The position numbers and the translations under genes were made by a program. Source: Hemileia vastatrix (lineage: Eukaryota > Basidiomycota > Pucciniomycetes > Pucciniales > Zaghouaniaceae). Taken from it: DNA of 64,000 nt. Under the pieces are notes generated by a model. It was not told the origin of the DNA and ran no database searches. It saw nothing but the letters and a program-made list of their open reading frames with translations. Shown piece by piece: positions 38,058 to 47,904 of the stretch (position 1 is the first letter of the stretch; each line of letters starts with the position of its first letter). Location: assembly GCA_030280995.1 (NCBI GenBank), contig JASXTE010000229.1, positions 1-64,000 of the forward strand, read 5' to 3'.

Positions 38058-39170
38058 ATGCCTCAATCGATTATTCTCTCTGCAGACATTTGGCTTCAAA
38101 TCCTGAATCGTCTCGACTACTTCGATCTCTGCAGTATGAAACGAGTCAGCAAGTTACTCAATGAGTGTTGCAAGATCCGTTCGGTCCAAGAAAATCTCTT
38201 CGTGGCTCCGTATCAGGAATTTTCCGTTCAGTCCAAGTTTCAAGCTGGAAAGAAGAAAGTCGAGCTCCACCCCGTCTTTTTCCACTGTCTTTACCTTTTG
38301 GAAGAAAGCAAGAGAGTTAACTCAACGTATGGAACCTATCATCATGGGGAGTTTCAAGTCAAGAAGATTCACGGGGCAGAGTGGAAAAAGTCAGACTATA
38401 ACAATTTGAACGAACTTGAAAGTGTTATCCGTCAGAATGCAACCAATCCACCTCTCTTTCGCTTTAGATTGTTTGCTCGTAACTGGTCTACCGATACGCT
38501 CAGAAACTTTTTTACCAACAATCGTAGCAGAACTTCAGACGCAGCCTCCCCTCAATCAAACGTCTCCCCTTCTACTTCTTCGTTCTATTCTCAAGTTACT
38601 GGAAATCTCAAGTTCGAGGTCAATACTCCACTGATTAAATCAGAAGCTGTCACTGTCGGCGATATCTTGAGAGCTCTCTCTATTTATCTGGAGGAAATCG
38701 ATCCTAACTTTTTCATACAGTCTTTGAGGTGGGAGAGCATGCCGTTCTCTTACGGTTTGGAGTCTGATGAGAAGAGACTTCAAAAATGTGAGGAATGTAA
38801 AGGTTTGCATCCACATGACTTCTACTACGACTTTGACTCGGATGGGGTGGAAAATGGAGACGAAGAAGCCAAGCATAAGAATTTCGTCGAGGAGACTTTC
38901 TGCTTGGTCGAAGAGTCTTCGGATGAAGATTCGAAACCTCTCTGTTCCTGCTGGAAATGTCAGAACGTTCATCCTTGGAACGAAAAGTGTTGGGAGAAAT
39001 TCGTCAAGCGTGAAGAAGATAAAGCAGAAGCTGACAGAAAAGACGATGCGGCCAAGTGCCTCTTCTCTGCGCTAGTTTTTTGCCAGACTAAAGCAGTACC
39101 TGAGCTGAAGCTTCATTCAAAAGATGGTCTGGTGGCAGATTTGGACAAGAGCTTGGAATTCGCTGAGTGA
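38058..39170 (+). CDS. F-box protein with paired C-x2-C-x3-H-P motifs
   Basis: Single open frame of 370 residues. The F-box is at residues 5-50: IILSADIWLQILNRLDYFDL, then MKRVSKLLNECC. The second half has two Cys motifs with the same layout, CEECKGLHP (about 239-247) and CWKCQNVHP (about 299-307), the latter flanked by further Cys (CSC before, EKC after). This could form a zinc site, but I do not know a named domain with this pattern. No leucine-rich repeats are obvious, so it is not part of the type-1, -2 or -3 families. The stop overlaps a GTGAGT at 39167, so a spliced extension into 39180-39340 is possible. Confidence 0.7.
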   Translation: MPQSIILSADIWLQILNRLDYFDLCSMKRVSKLLNECCKIRSVQENLFVAPYQEFSVQSKFQAGKKKVELHPVFFHCLYLLEESKRVNSTYGTYHHGEFQVKKIHGAEWKKSDYNNLNELESVIRQNATNPPLFRFRLFARNWSTDTLRNFFTNNRSRTSDAASPQSNVSPSTSSFYSQVTGNLKFEVNTPLIKSEAVTVGDILRALSIYLEEIDPNFFIQSLRWESMPFSYGLESDEKRLQKCEECKGLHPHDFYYDFDSDGVENGDEEAKHKNFVEETFCLVEESSDEDSKPLCSCWKCQNVHPWNEKCWEKFVKREEDKAEADRKDDAAKCLFSALVFCQTKAVPELKLHSKDGLVADLDKSLEFAE

Positions 39171-39914
39171 GTTCGAAGTCAGCTACAACGCTCAAAAGTT
39201 GATGCCTGATCCGTACGCGGGTCCTCATTCTCAGATCTTGGTCTCGGTTTTCCCTCTTCAAACTGTCTTTGATTCGACTCAACAGCTTCTATCATCCACG
39301 AAAGGCTCTAGATATGGGACCTCTGGAGGAAATCTTTGAACACCTCTCATTCTAGACTTCTCTGTGGATTGTGATGATCTCCTCGTCTAAATTCGCTCTC
39401 TAGTTGCTTTGTATTGTTGTACTCAAGTAGACAGAATCATCTTAAAGCTCGCTTGGAAGCTTCGGTGTCATTAAGAAGAAGCTGGCTCATCCTGAGCTTC
39501 CAAATTTGACTTTTCCAATATCTCATCTTGCGATCTCGAACGTCTCCGCCTCTGTCTTTCTTGAGTTCTCCGGTGGGAATAAGTATCTGTGAATCGTCAG
39601 ATTTCTCCAGTTTTCCAAAGATTTCAAACTCGTCATCATCTGCGCGTGAGTAGAACGCTCTCCAGCAGAGCGAACGTCAAGTGATCTCGATACAGAGTCG
39701 GTTGAGCTCTCTCAAACCCAGAGAACTCAAGTTGAAGAATGGCTTGAAGAATTGAATTAGGCCAAAAAATGGTCTGCGTAATCAACCAAAGCAAGAAGAA
39801 GACAAACACAGACGAAATTGTCTTCAAACTCAAGTCCATCGATTTCTTTTTCCTGCGTCTCCATCTCAGAATCTTCTCCAGCTAAAATACTCGAGGCTTC
39901 AACCGAAGCAATGT
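39171..39914. other. 3' flank shared by type-1 F-box copies
   Basis: Read on the minus strand, 39976 to about 39680 resembles the 3' flanks of the type-1 copies at 58.2-58.5 kb and 62.15-62.45 kb. Shared marks are a GTGAGGTCTT and, farther on, a hydrophobic-coding stretch (minus-strand frame 39839-39636, SSVFVFFLLWLITQTIFW). Whether this is a last coding exon or 3' UTR cannot be settled from sequence. The plus-strand frame 39124-39339 overlaps the end of the F-box gene and has no clear content. Confidence 0.45.
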
Positions 39915-41601
39915 CTAGCAAGAAATCCAACGAAAGGTTGAAAGAAAGACCTCACCCGGCTTAGAAGGATCGCCAACTGCAATGAAAATACGAGACACGC
40001 AGAGACGAAAAGCGAATTCATCAGCATCTCTCTTCAATTGTCCCGAACAATCATCACTACTTCTTGGATCAATCATCTACTCACTCATTTCACCTTCTTC
40101 AGCTTTCCTCAAAATGACCCTCCCACTCGTAAAGATCTCTTCCTTTTCTAATCTTTTTCTCTTGCGAGCCCACTTTTCAACGTCTACATTTGCTTCACCA
40201 AGCAAGAAAGGAGCCGCAGGAACTACCAACTCTCTCAATTTGGATAAGGATGAGCTTCTTAGTTTGAGAAATTGAAGAAGATTATCCTCAGCTGAAAATT
40301 CCTTGTCGTTGTAAGAAGTTAACCAAATAACCTCCAAGCTAGGGGGAACGATAAGCTTTGGACAGCAGCAGTGAACCATGCTTAAAGTGTTAGCATCTAG
40401 AGTCAACATACTCATGCATTTAAAGTTGGAGAGGCAGGTGCTACGTGGGCTATCTTCTCTGAATGATAATCCGAATAATCTAAGATGAAGAAGTGAGCTG
40501 AAAGATTGACGAAGACCAGTAAGACATTCCACCAACAAGAACGTTTTGTCTCTCTCTCTTGGATCTTCGAAATTTCCGACGATCTCGAGTGAAACAAGTT
40601 TATTTGTGTTCACGCAACGGAGAAGTTGAGAGACCGCGAATGTCTTTTGATTGCCTTGAGCCGAATATCTTTGAGAGTGTCTTTCCAATCCCCACCAAGT
40701 CTTTGGTTCCGCATCATTCCAAACAAACTTGATCCCCAATGATAGCTTGGAAACTCGAGATAAACCTTCGACCGTATCACCAAATTCCGACAGAAATTTC
40801 AAATCATCCATGGAAAATTCTGGCGACAGCGCTACCTCTTGAATTTGAGGGACGAAGAGCAAAAGCCATAAGGTGTTACTTGCTGACAAGATTTGTCTTG
40901 TATTTCTGCCATTGTCGATGTAGAGTTTCTTGAGAGAAGTGATGAGGAATGCATGAGGCTCGGAAAACAAGCTAGGAATGCAGACTGACGCTTCGATGAT
41001 CAAAGTTTCGATTGAAGAAACATTGCGAAAGAACCTAGTCAAGATCATATCAAGCCCTTGATTAAATCTCATTCTATAGTCTGTTGAAGAGGAAAGCCCA
41101 GAGATTGCTGCGAAGTCGTTCGCCAGAAGAGATTTTGCCGTGTCACTAAGATCAGATGGGAAAGATTTGAAATGAAGCGATCTGACTAGATGTCCGTAAT
41201 TCTCCCTTTGAAGCAGACTTTGAATGCTGATTAGATTAGTTGCATCGATTGTGACGTTTTGAAGTAGAGCTGGGAAGTAGAAGTGGAAGTTTTTTCTGCA
41301 ACTCAGAGCGATCGCTCTCAGAGTCGAGTCTCTTGCTCTGTTGGCAGAAGAACGGTGGTGGTTGTGAGGATACGAGATTCGTCAGAACTCATGTCTACAC
41401 AATGATGAGTAAAGTCGGAAAGAGAGAAGCAAAGACTCACTTTCTTGCCTTTTCCTTTTCTTGATAGTTCTTGCCTTGGAATCCCCATCTTTTCACCACC
41501 TCGACGATGAGCAGAGCGACGTCTTCTGGAATGGAATCCAGAGTGGCTTATTTCTTGACAATTCCTAGTTCTTCTGGCTCTTGCTCGCTTGATTGCATCA
41601 T
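39915..41601 (-). pseudogene. F-box-like/LRR type 1 copy B, with early nonsense codon
   Basis: Exon 1 is 41601-41441 and exon 2 is 41337 to about 40083 on the minus strand, with a 103-base intron placed exactly as in copy A. Exon 2 is fully open and carries all family signatures (FGDTVEGLS, TWWGL, SAQGNQKTFAVSQLL, FTSGRVILRKAEEGEM). A likely third exon starts at 39976 after TTTTCATTGCAG; joined in phase 1 it reads GDPSKPGEV and stops at 39915. The equivalent junction in the window-edge copy gives GDPGQG. Exon 1 has an in-frame TAA at 41550-41548 where copies C and D read CGA, two bases different. No ATG follows in exon 1, so the F-box half would be lost. It pairs head to head with the type-2 gene at 41759. 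Confidence 0.65.
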
Positions 41602-41758
41602 GTTTCGATTTGAGGAGTGAGTGGTTGAGAACGAAGAAGCAGCTTTTCCAATTTTTCCATCTTCCTTCTCGACCACTCCATCCAACTTTCTGTTTCGTCT
41701 CCTCTTTGATTCATTTTCGATTCTTCTCCTATTCCTCAAACAAAGTATAACCTTCACA
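41602..41758. promoter_or_regulatory. Shared bidirectional promoter of F-box pair (157 bases)
   Basis: The two start codons face apart across 157 bases. The strip is conserved with those at 60434-60601, upstream of copy A, and upstream of copy C, including GTTCTCAACCACTCACTCCTC on the type-1 coding strand. Conservation of the non-coding strip across four loci suggests function or recent shared origin. Confidence 0.55.
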
Positions 41759-43384
41759 ATGCAAGAGATCAACGACAATCTCGATCCCATCGAAGAACTT
41801 CCAAACGAAATGTTCTCGTCCATTCTCTCATTCCTCCTTCCCTCATCAATCGCTCGTTCTAGCGCTGCATCAAGACTATGGAGAACCAGAATTCTTTCCA
41901 CTCCAAGACTGCATCAGGAAGTCGACCTCACTAAGTTGAATCAAGACCAAGACATCTTACCAATTGTTTATCACTTCCAAAGACTCAGTTCTCTCTCTCT
42001 GAACAGACTCACGAAGGTCTCTCTCGATGTCTCGCCTTTCTTTAAATCCTGGATGGAAACCCAGAATGATAAGAAAGATCAAAGATTCCGGGCCTTCGAC
42101 ATTCTTCTCACCACACTTCAGCAGTCTCAGAAAACACTCCGAGAAATTACCTTGCTCGCTGTTGGCGAAATCTACTCTACTGAGCTTCATGACTACAACA
42201 TCTTGCTTTTCTTTCTTCAATTGCTGAGAAATCTAGGAAGCCTCACTTCGCTCAGGTCAATCTGGTTGGAAGGCCCCTTCTACTTCTCTCTGAGTGCTGG
42301 GAACCCCAGCTCCAAAATGATAGTCGTTCGCAACAATGACAATCATCAGGAGGTTGAGTTTGAATGGCCCGATTCGACGGTGCTCGCAGAGTTCATGCAA
42401 GAGGTCAAGAAAATGAGCGGTAGCAGTCTCACTGAGTTCATGCCGGAGCCTCATCGTTTCGAGGAGTGGGACGAAGATGAAAGCTCAGAAATCCTTGAAC
42501 CCCTATGGGAGTGCTCTCTGCTGGAAAAGCTCGATGCGTTTTGGTTTTCATCAGTGCACGAACGAGAGCTTTGGAGGTTGGCTACGAGCTTGGAACACCT
42601 GACGTTTCTCATATTTCACTTTATTGGGGTTGAAGAATTTCAAGATGAAGATGATGAAGATGTTGAGACTCTTCAAGTGCCTCATGAAGTCGGAATGTTG
42701 GTTTCCAAGCTTCAAGAATTGGAACTCACCTTGCTTAAAGTGAAGGTGGACTGGATTTCTATTGCCAACTGGGTGGGTGAGAGTCTAAAAAGGCTGATAC
42801 TCGAAGTGGATTCGGGAACCATTAGGGGTTTACTTCCACCTAACTTCAACAAATCAATAATCACTAATTCTAGAGATACTCTTGAAGAGATTTGCATTAG
42901 GAATCAAACTGAAGGCATCGCTCAAGTGGATTTGAGCACTATCCCCAAGCTCTGCTTCCCAAATCTCAAGAAGCTTCACCTAGAAGACGTGGATGCATCT
43001 ATCTTTCAATGTTTCTGAATGAGTGAAGTTCCCAAGCTTCAGGACCTCGTGATCATCGGTTCTGATCCCTTAATTCTACGTCAAAGCTTCGACTGCCTCA
43101 TGCAAATCCTACGAAGATCCGGTTTAGAGATCATCGAGTTAAAAATCTCCATCGAAGATATCCGCGGCTTTGAATGTTCTCCACTAGACTTCCATTTTCG
43201 CTCTTTGGAAATACTCCAGATTGGCGAGGATGAAGCCGACAAAACCGAATTGCCTGGATGGCTATTGACAAGTCAGTATCCGAATCTGACAGATTTGAAA
43301 CTCGTCGGTCTCGATGATGATGAAGTGAAAGAGATTTCATCAAAGCTCAAAGCCGAAGGCAAAGCGCCAAAGCTTCCAATTTGA
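41759..43384 (+). pseudogene. F-box/LRR type 2 copy B', with in-frame TGA
   Basis: The frame runs 41759-43384 with one interruption, TGA at 43016-43018. The N-terminal F-box is clear (residues 9-55: IEELPNEMFSSILSFLLPSS, SRLWRTRIL). Leucine-rich segments follow, e.g. FQRLSSLSLNRLTKVSLDV, LQQSQKTLREITLL, LGSLTSLRSIWLEGPFYF and FPNLKKLHLEDVDASIFQCF. After the TGA the same frame continues with PKLQDLVIIG and ends with EISSKLKAEGKAPKLPI, matching the type-2 copy at 58.8-60.4 kb, which has TCA (Ser) at the TGA position. A single C-to-G change therefore truncates it after 419 residues, losing about 120. The truncated form may still be made; stop readthrough is another option. It was also considered as a functional gene. 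Confidence 0.65.
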
Positions 43385-43474
43385 TTCCTTCACTCTTGAA
43401 TCGTTCAATTAGTCTTCACGGTTTCAAATTTCCAAAATCGATCTTTTCTTGCCCTCTTGTCCAAAATTCGATCC

Positions 43475-43641
43475 TTCTGCTTTTTGTCTCGCTTCGTTCA
43501 CAGTCCTTAGGAGACTATACCTTGTTTTCTCCTTCTTGTATGACGTCTCTCATTTCTAGTTTGCCATTCCATCTCGTCTCGACGACTCCGTCTACAGACT
43601 ACAAAACCTTCCATCTAGAAACGTCACATCAGTTTCCTGCT
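43475..43641. repeat. Copy of the SDR gene 3' flank
   Basis: The first 32 bases (43475-43506) match 44066-44097 exactly, and later blocks (TCGACGAC...GTCTACA; CACATCAGTTTCCTGC) match 44288-44340. The 44.3-kb copy has about 100 more bases in the middle. The match runs into the last codons of the SDR gene, so 44.3 kb is the original. Confidence 0.6.
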
Positions 43642-43901
43642 TAGCGCTTTCGAAAAATTCGACGATTTCCAATACTTACTCACAGCAAAAAAAACTACAA
43701 GACAGGGGAGAAGAAATTTGAGATTGTGAGGAGAGAACCTGGAAAGGTCAATATCGAAGCTCAACATGAACCTGCTTCTGCTTCTAGCTTCATGTTCAAT
43801 TCAATTCAGCTCGGTTCTTCTAGCTTCATCGCAACGAAGGCTATCAGCGAGGATAATTCAGATATTCTCATGCTCAAATCACAGGAATCTGACCCAAAAA
43901 A

Positions 43902-44065
43902 TTCCTAAATAAGCACCAGGACAAGCTTGAGCACTGTCACCTGTACAAGGACCTGGAGCGGCAGCAGTCGAGCTTCCAGTGAAGGCGAAGTCCATTTGGT
44001 AGGTGTATTGGTGGTTACCTAATGGAGCACCGGTTTGTGGGTCGTTACCGTCGAGTAGAGAGTAG
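43902..44065 (-). pseudogene. 164-base displaced fragment of the glycopeptide gene
   Basis: Matches 48080-48243, inside exon 3 of the intact secreted-protein gene, with one difference seen (ACCTAATGG here, ACCCAATGG there). It codes for the piece from YSLLDGN to about AYLG but has no start, exon ends or downstream part. The fragment stops exactly where the 32-base direct repeat begins at 44066. Confidence 0.75.
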
Positions 44066-44328
44066 TTCTGCTTTTTGTCTCGCTTCGTTCACAGTCCGTA
44101 GGAAACTATTCCTTGTCGCCTCTTCAGTGACTTACAAGCCAGATTAGATTCGCGAGAACGAGAAGACCTCTTTGGAGCGATGCATTTCTGCTTTCATAAA
44201 ATAGTTGTTACAGCTCTTGTCTTTCGTCTTCTTGTACATCTTTGACGTTTCTCATTATCACGACCGTTTCTCACTCCGTCTCATCTCGACGACCTCGTCT
44301 ACAAAACCTTCGATTTGAAAACATCACA

Positions 44329-45631
44329 TCAGTTTCCTGCAAGATTAGCCTGGACTGATTCTTCCAAGCTCTTGAAACCATGTTGGTAGTGCTTCTGAAG
44401 CAAATCGATACTGAGTTTGTTGTTATAATTGATTTTCCGAGACAGAGTTGGATACTGGGAAACGTCTATTCCTTTCAAGTTGGGTTTGACTGCATGAACT
44501 GCTTCTTGAATAGTAGCAGCTGAGAAAGGTCCTGCAGTAGCCCACAGTCTCTCTTCGTTGATTGATTCGTCTAGAAGAGCTGCCACGTGAAGCTTGGCTG
44601 TGAAGAGAAAGGAAGGGCGAAGTGGGGAAAATTGATGAGCTGGGCTGTCGTAATGACGGAAAGGGCTTTTTCAGAATCGTGATTACTCACCAGTATCTTC
44701 AACATCAACATACCAAGCGGGAGTTCGAAAGGCGATGTCTAAGAAACCCGGCTTGTCGTCAGCAAAAGTGAGAAGAGCTGAAGCTGTCGAATAAGCTCCT
44801 GGTGCTGGGTTTTTGATGGATCCTATGACTAGATCGGGGCCAATGGTGTTTACTCGGAAGGTAGGCTAGTTATAAAACAGGGCGAAAGAACCCGGAATGT
44901 GAACAGAAGTGGAATCTTTCAACAGGTCTCTAATCGACTGAAGCTCTACTCTTCTTTTCCTTCTCGACAAAATTCCAGACTGCCTTTTCTCCTGCCACCT
45001 TTGAAGCAATGTAGACGTAAACTCCCTTGAAAGAATCTTGACACTTTTCTGCTAAAACGTAGGCTTCATCATACCAGCTGTCTTGATCAATGTTGTAAGT
45101 CGAGACATTGTCTGAATGGAAGGCGGCGAGTCTTGACGAAGTCGATACAAACGATTTGACCGTACCTGCATCTTTGGCGGAGTATAGAACTTCTTCATTG
45201 AGAGAGACAACGCTGCTTACTACTTTTTCTAAATCTGGAGAGAAGCTCATTTCCGATGCAACATTTATTACTCCTTCGACTCCTGTAAGTCAATCAACGA
45301 AGGAGAGAAGAGTTCATGAGTACAGGATCTCCACTTCAATTATCTCAATCTCACTCTTCAGGGATTAAGAGTGGATGTACTCGCCCTTGAGAGCATCGTT
45401 CAAAGCGCCTTTCACTGATAGATCGGCAATCTCGACAACCTCGAACTTCCCAGCTCCGAATTCTTTGTCTGCCTTCTCTTTGAGTAGATGGAGCTTCGAA
45501 GCCGTTCTAGTCGTTCCTCTAACTCTGAAGCCTTGTTTCAAAAGTTGCCAGGTGACAGCTGATCCGATACAACCACCAGATCCAGTGACTAAAACTGTCG
45601 CATTTGTTGAGAGTGAAGTAGAAGAGGACAT
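44329..45631 (-). CDS. NAD(P)-dependent SDR reductase, Grp2/DFR-like
   Basis: Extended short-chain dehydrogenase. Exon 1 is 45631-45385, exon 2 starts at 45282, and at least two further exons follow; the stop is 44331-44329. The Rossmann motif is VLVTGSGGCIGSAVTWQLL (residues 13-31), followed by GFRVRGTTRT, which suits NADPH. GVEGVINVASEM and the catalytic Tyr region (YIASKVAGEKAVW; YxxxK) are intact, as are NTIGPDLVIG and PAWYVDVEDT. These features fit methylglyoxal/dihydroflavonol-type reductases; the substrate is unknown. Intron 1 reads GCGAGT...ACAG, a GC-AG intron: it is the only junction giving ALKG-VEGVINVAS in frame. A later intron (about 44937-44873) is less certain. The region just downstream was duplicated to 43.5 kb. 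Confidence 0.82.
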
Positions 45632-46540
45632 GATGATGAGACTTGATATATTTGAGTCTCTTGAGGAAGAAAGAAAGAATGAGTGAGATAGAAAAGATGT
45701 CCTTTGAGATCAAAAAAAGGCTTCTTCTTAACTCTTCTGACGGGGCTTAGCCATTCTTAAAGCCTTGCTTCCAAGGGAGACTGATTCCGGTCTTGGTTCC
45801 ATGTCAAAGCGTTCTTAGTACTCAGTCGCAGCAAATGCGAGTCTGGATGTCGCACTATGAGCTCGAATCTTTCTCTGTATAGAATTGCGCAAGAATCGTG
45901 GCAAAGTGGCAAGAACTACTGATGAGAAGAGAAACTCCATCGCCTGCTTCGCTTTTCGATTCTTCAGAAGGGGGAGAGCTTTTGGGTCGAATATCTGGTG
46001 CTCGTAACGCTTTATCTTTATTTACAGTGATTGAAAGACTAAAAATCGACACAATGTCTTATCTGCAGATGGATGGGACGAGTTTCCAGCGAGAGAGTCC
46101 AGGCTAGAGAGCGAGCTCGAAGGGGCTGCTATGCACGAAAGATCGAGCACAGAAGGAGAAAGCCGTTCTGTGGTCCTTTCCCATGACTTTCCCCTTGTTG
46201 TCTGCAAGCAACATTACTTGAGAGACGGTTTGAATCTAGGGCCGCGGACTCTGAGAGACCAGATGAGAGCCAGGAGAAAGTGGGGTCCGTTTGCGCGCTG
46301 GCTCGAAAATTGACCTCTTCACTTGTCGAGCCGGTGCTAAGCCTTATGTCGCTCAGCCGTATCGGAGTTTAAGGGTTTAGCCTGGGTCTATGCAGTATGT
46401 CAAAGATTGGAGGGGACTTGGACACTCTTTGAACGCTAGAAGAGTCGATTCTTCGGAGAGCGCTCTCAGAGGGAAAATATGTTAGAGAGCTTCTCAAAGA
46501 TCTCACAAGGCAAAAAGAAGAAAATTTAACGCCTAGAGTA
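45632..46540. other. Intergenic region upstream of the SDR gene
   Basis: About 900 bases with the SDR promoter. Short frames on both strands (e.g. 45898-46107) show no domain, signal peptide or splice pattern. Nothing supported. Confidence 0.35.
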
Positions 46541-46960
46541 CCAATTTCATTTCCCATTTCATTTCAGATCAAAGCTAATGACATTCCAAACGGCCAACAA
46601 AGAGAAGAAGTTGAAGAAGAGGCCGAATCCACTACTCCCACGTCCGATCTCCATCAACTTCTTAACAGAAGGTGATTTGGATACCAGCATCCGTAGCAAG
46701 TACGACGGGATGACCTTGTTGTTCTAGTCTAATGGCCCTGTAAAAGAAGTTCGGATAAGAGAAAAGGTTCAGCTGCTTGCAGATCGAAGAAGGGCCCGTC
46801 TGCAGATGAGTAGTCAATTGACGATGATGAGTGAGAACTGACCATCTTTGAGAAGAATGATTGAAACCGAGCAAATGGCCTTCTTTGTACTTAAAGTCTG
46901 CTGGAGAACCAGCTGGGTTTGCGATAGCGACTACAACAGAGTCACTAGCTGACGAGGGAA
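46541..46960 (-). pseudogene. Decayed copy of the glycopeptide gene 3' end (first)
   Basis: On the minus strand the frame ends VVLATDAGIQITFC then stop at 46662, closely like the intact gene's end SSATDAGITITFC. The plus-strand flank from 46541 (TACCAATTTCATTTC...GACATTCCAAACGG) matches the flank of the intact gene at 47790. No signal peptide or first exon is recognisable upstream. It is a relic or a gene too diverged to rebuild. Confidence 0.5.
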
Positions 46961-47184
46961 AAGAAAAAAGAGAAAAATGGAAGAATTATGTCAACCTAAT
47001 CATCGAGTCTTTTGGACGAACGAAGGTCCATCCATAGAGAGCAAGTGATGCTGATTGGATGCTTACTTTGAAGCGAGGAATTGAAATGAGTGAAAGGTCC
47101 TGGCATGATGACTTTCTTTATCACTGGGTGAAGAAGAGGAAGAAGGAAGAAGCAAAGCTCGACGGGAAAATGAGGCCTGAGGGC

Positions 47185-47622
47185 TCATGCGTCATCGGTG
47201 TGAACGTCACGAGGCAAACAGAGCCTCACCCTATTTGCTCTTCTCCTTTCGAGTTTCATTCCCTCAGAGATTTTCGGAATGACTGAGCTCTTCTTGTGGT
47301 CTCCATAGCAAGATCCAGTCACTGAGAAAGCCCAGTCAGAGCTGATGAAGTTGGAAGGAAAAGAAGGAGTTGCGAAGAAAGCGTTGAGCGTTGAGGGAGA
47401 GAAAGGAGGCGACATTCTCAAGCGGGATCACACAAGATGAACAAAGGATAAATCGTAGAGTACCAATTTTATTCCAGAATCGAGCGAGTGACATTCCAAG
47501 CGGGTCCCCAAAAAATCGAAGTATCTACGCACTGCTGTGACGAACAATCTGTTGAGCATTGCCTTACCTGACCTTCTCTTAACGAAAAGTGATTTGTTGG
47601 AAACGCCAGACCACAAAGGCAC
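47185..47622 (-). pseudogene. Decayed copy of the glycopeptide gene (second)
   Basis: The minus strand carries SDWAFSVTGSCYGDH near 47300-47350, like MDFAFTGSS...GPCTGD of the intact gene. The flank from 47461 (TACCAATTTTATTCC...GACATTCCAAGCGG) repeats the flank of the intact copy and of the 46.5-kb relic. No complete frame. More diverged than the 43.9-kb fragment. Confidence 0.42.
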
Positions 47623-47904
47623 AGTCTGAGCGTGTACACAAAAGGTTGACGGGAGTTCAGAGCCTCCTTGAGAGAAGTGTTGTGTTTGCTTTCAAAAGCG
47701 TTGAAGAGTCGATTGTGAAAAAAACTCTTAAGGACAAAGGTCATGATCACAAAGGCCAAGACAAAAAGGATAAAGAAGAGCCTTTCATACCAATTCCATT
47801 TCAAATTTTAGAGCAAAGGACATTCGGAACGGGTCTACAAAGTGTGGGACAGTCGAAGAAGAAGCTGTATTCGCTACTCCACCCTCTCTTCTGTGTCGAT
47901 TCTC

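Larger units (their letters stand above)
43385..44328. other. Rearranged intergenic region with repeats
   Basis: A mosaic: 43475-43641 repeats the sequence just downstream of the SDR gene (44066-44340); 43707-43800 resembles 62522-62620; and 43902-44065 is a near-perfect copy of part of the glycopeptide gene. These are listed separately. No intact gene. Confidence 0.6.

Noticed and set aside
46131..46313. Small plus-strand frame of 60 residues
   Set aside because: No recognisable feature; overlaps an equally long frame on the other strand.
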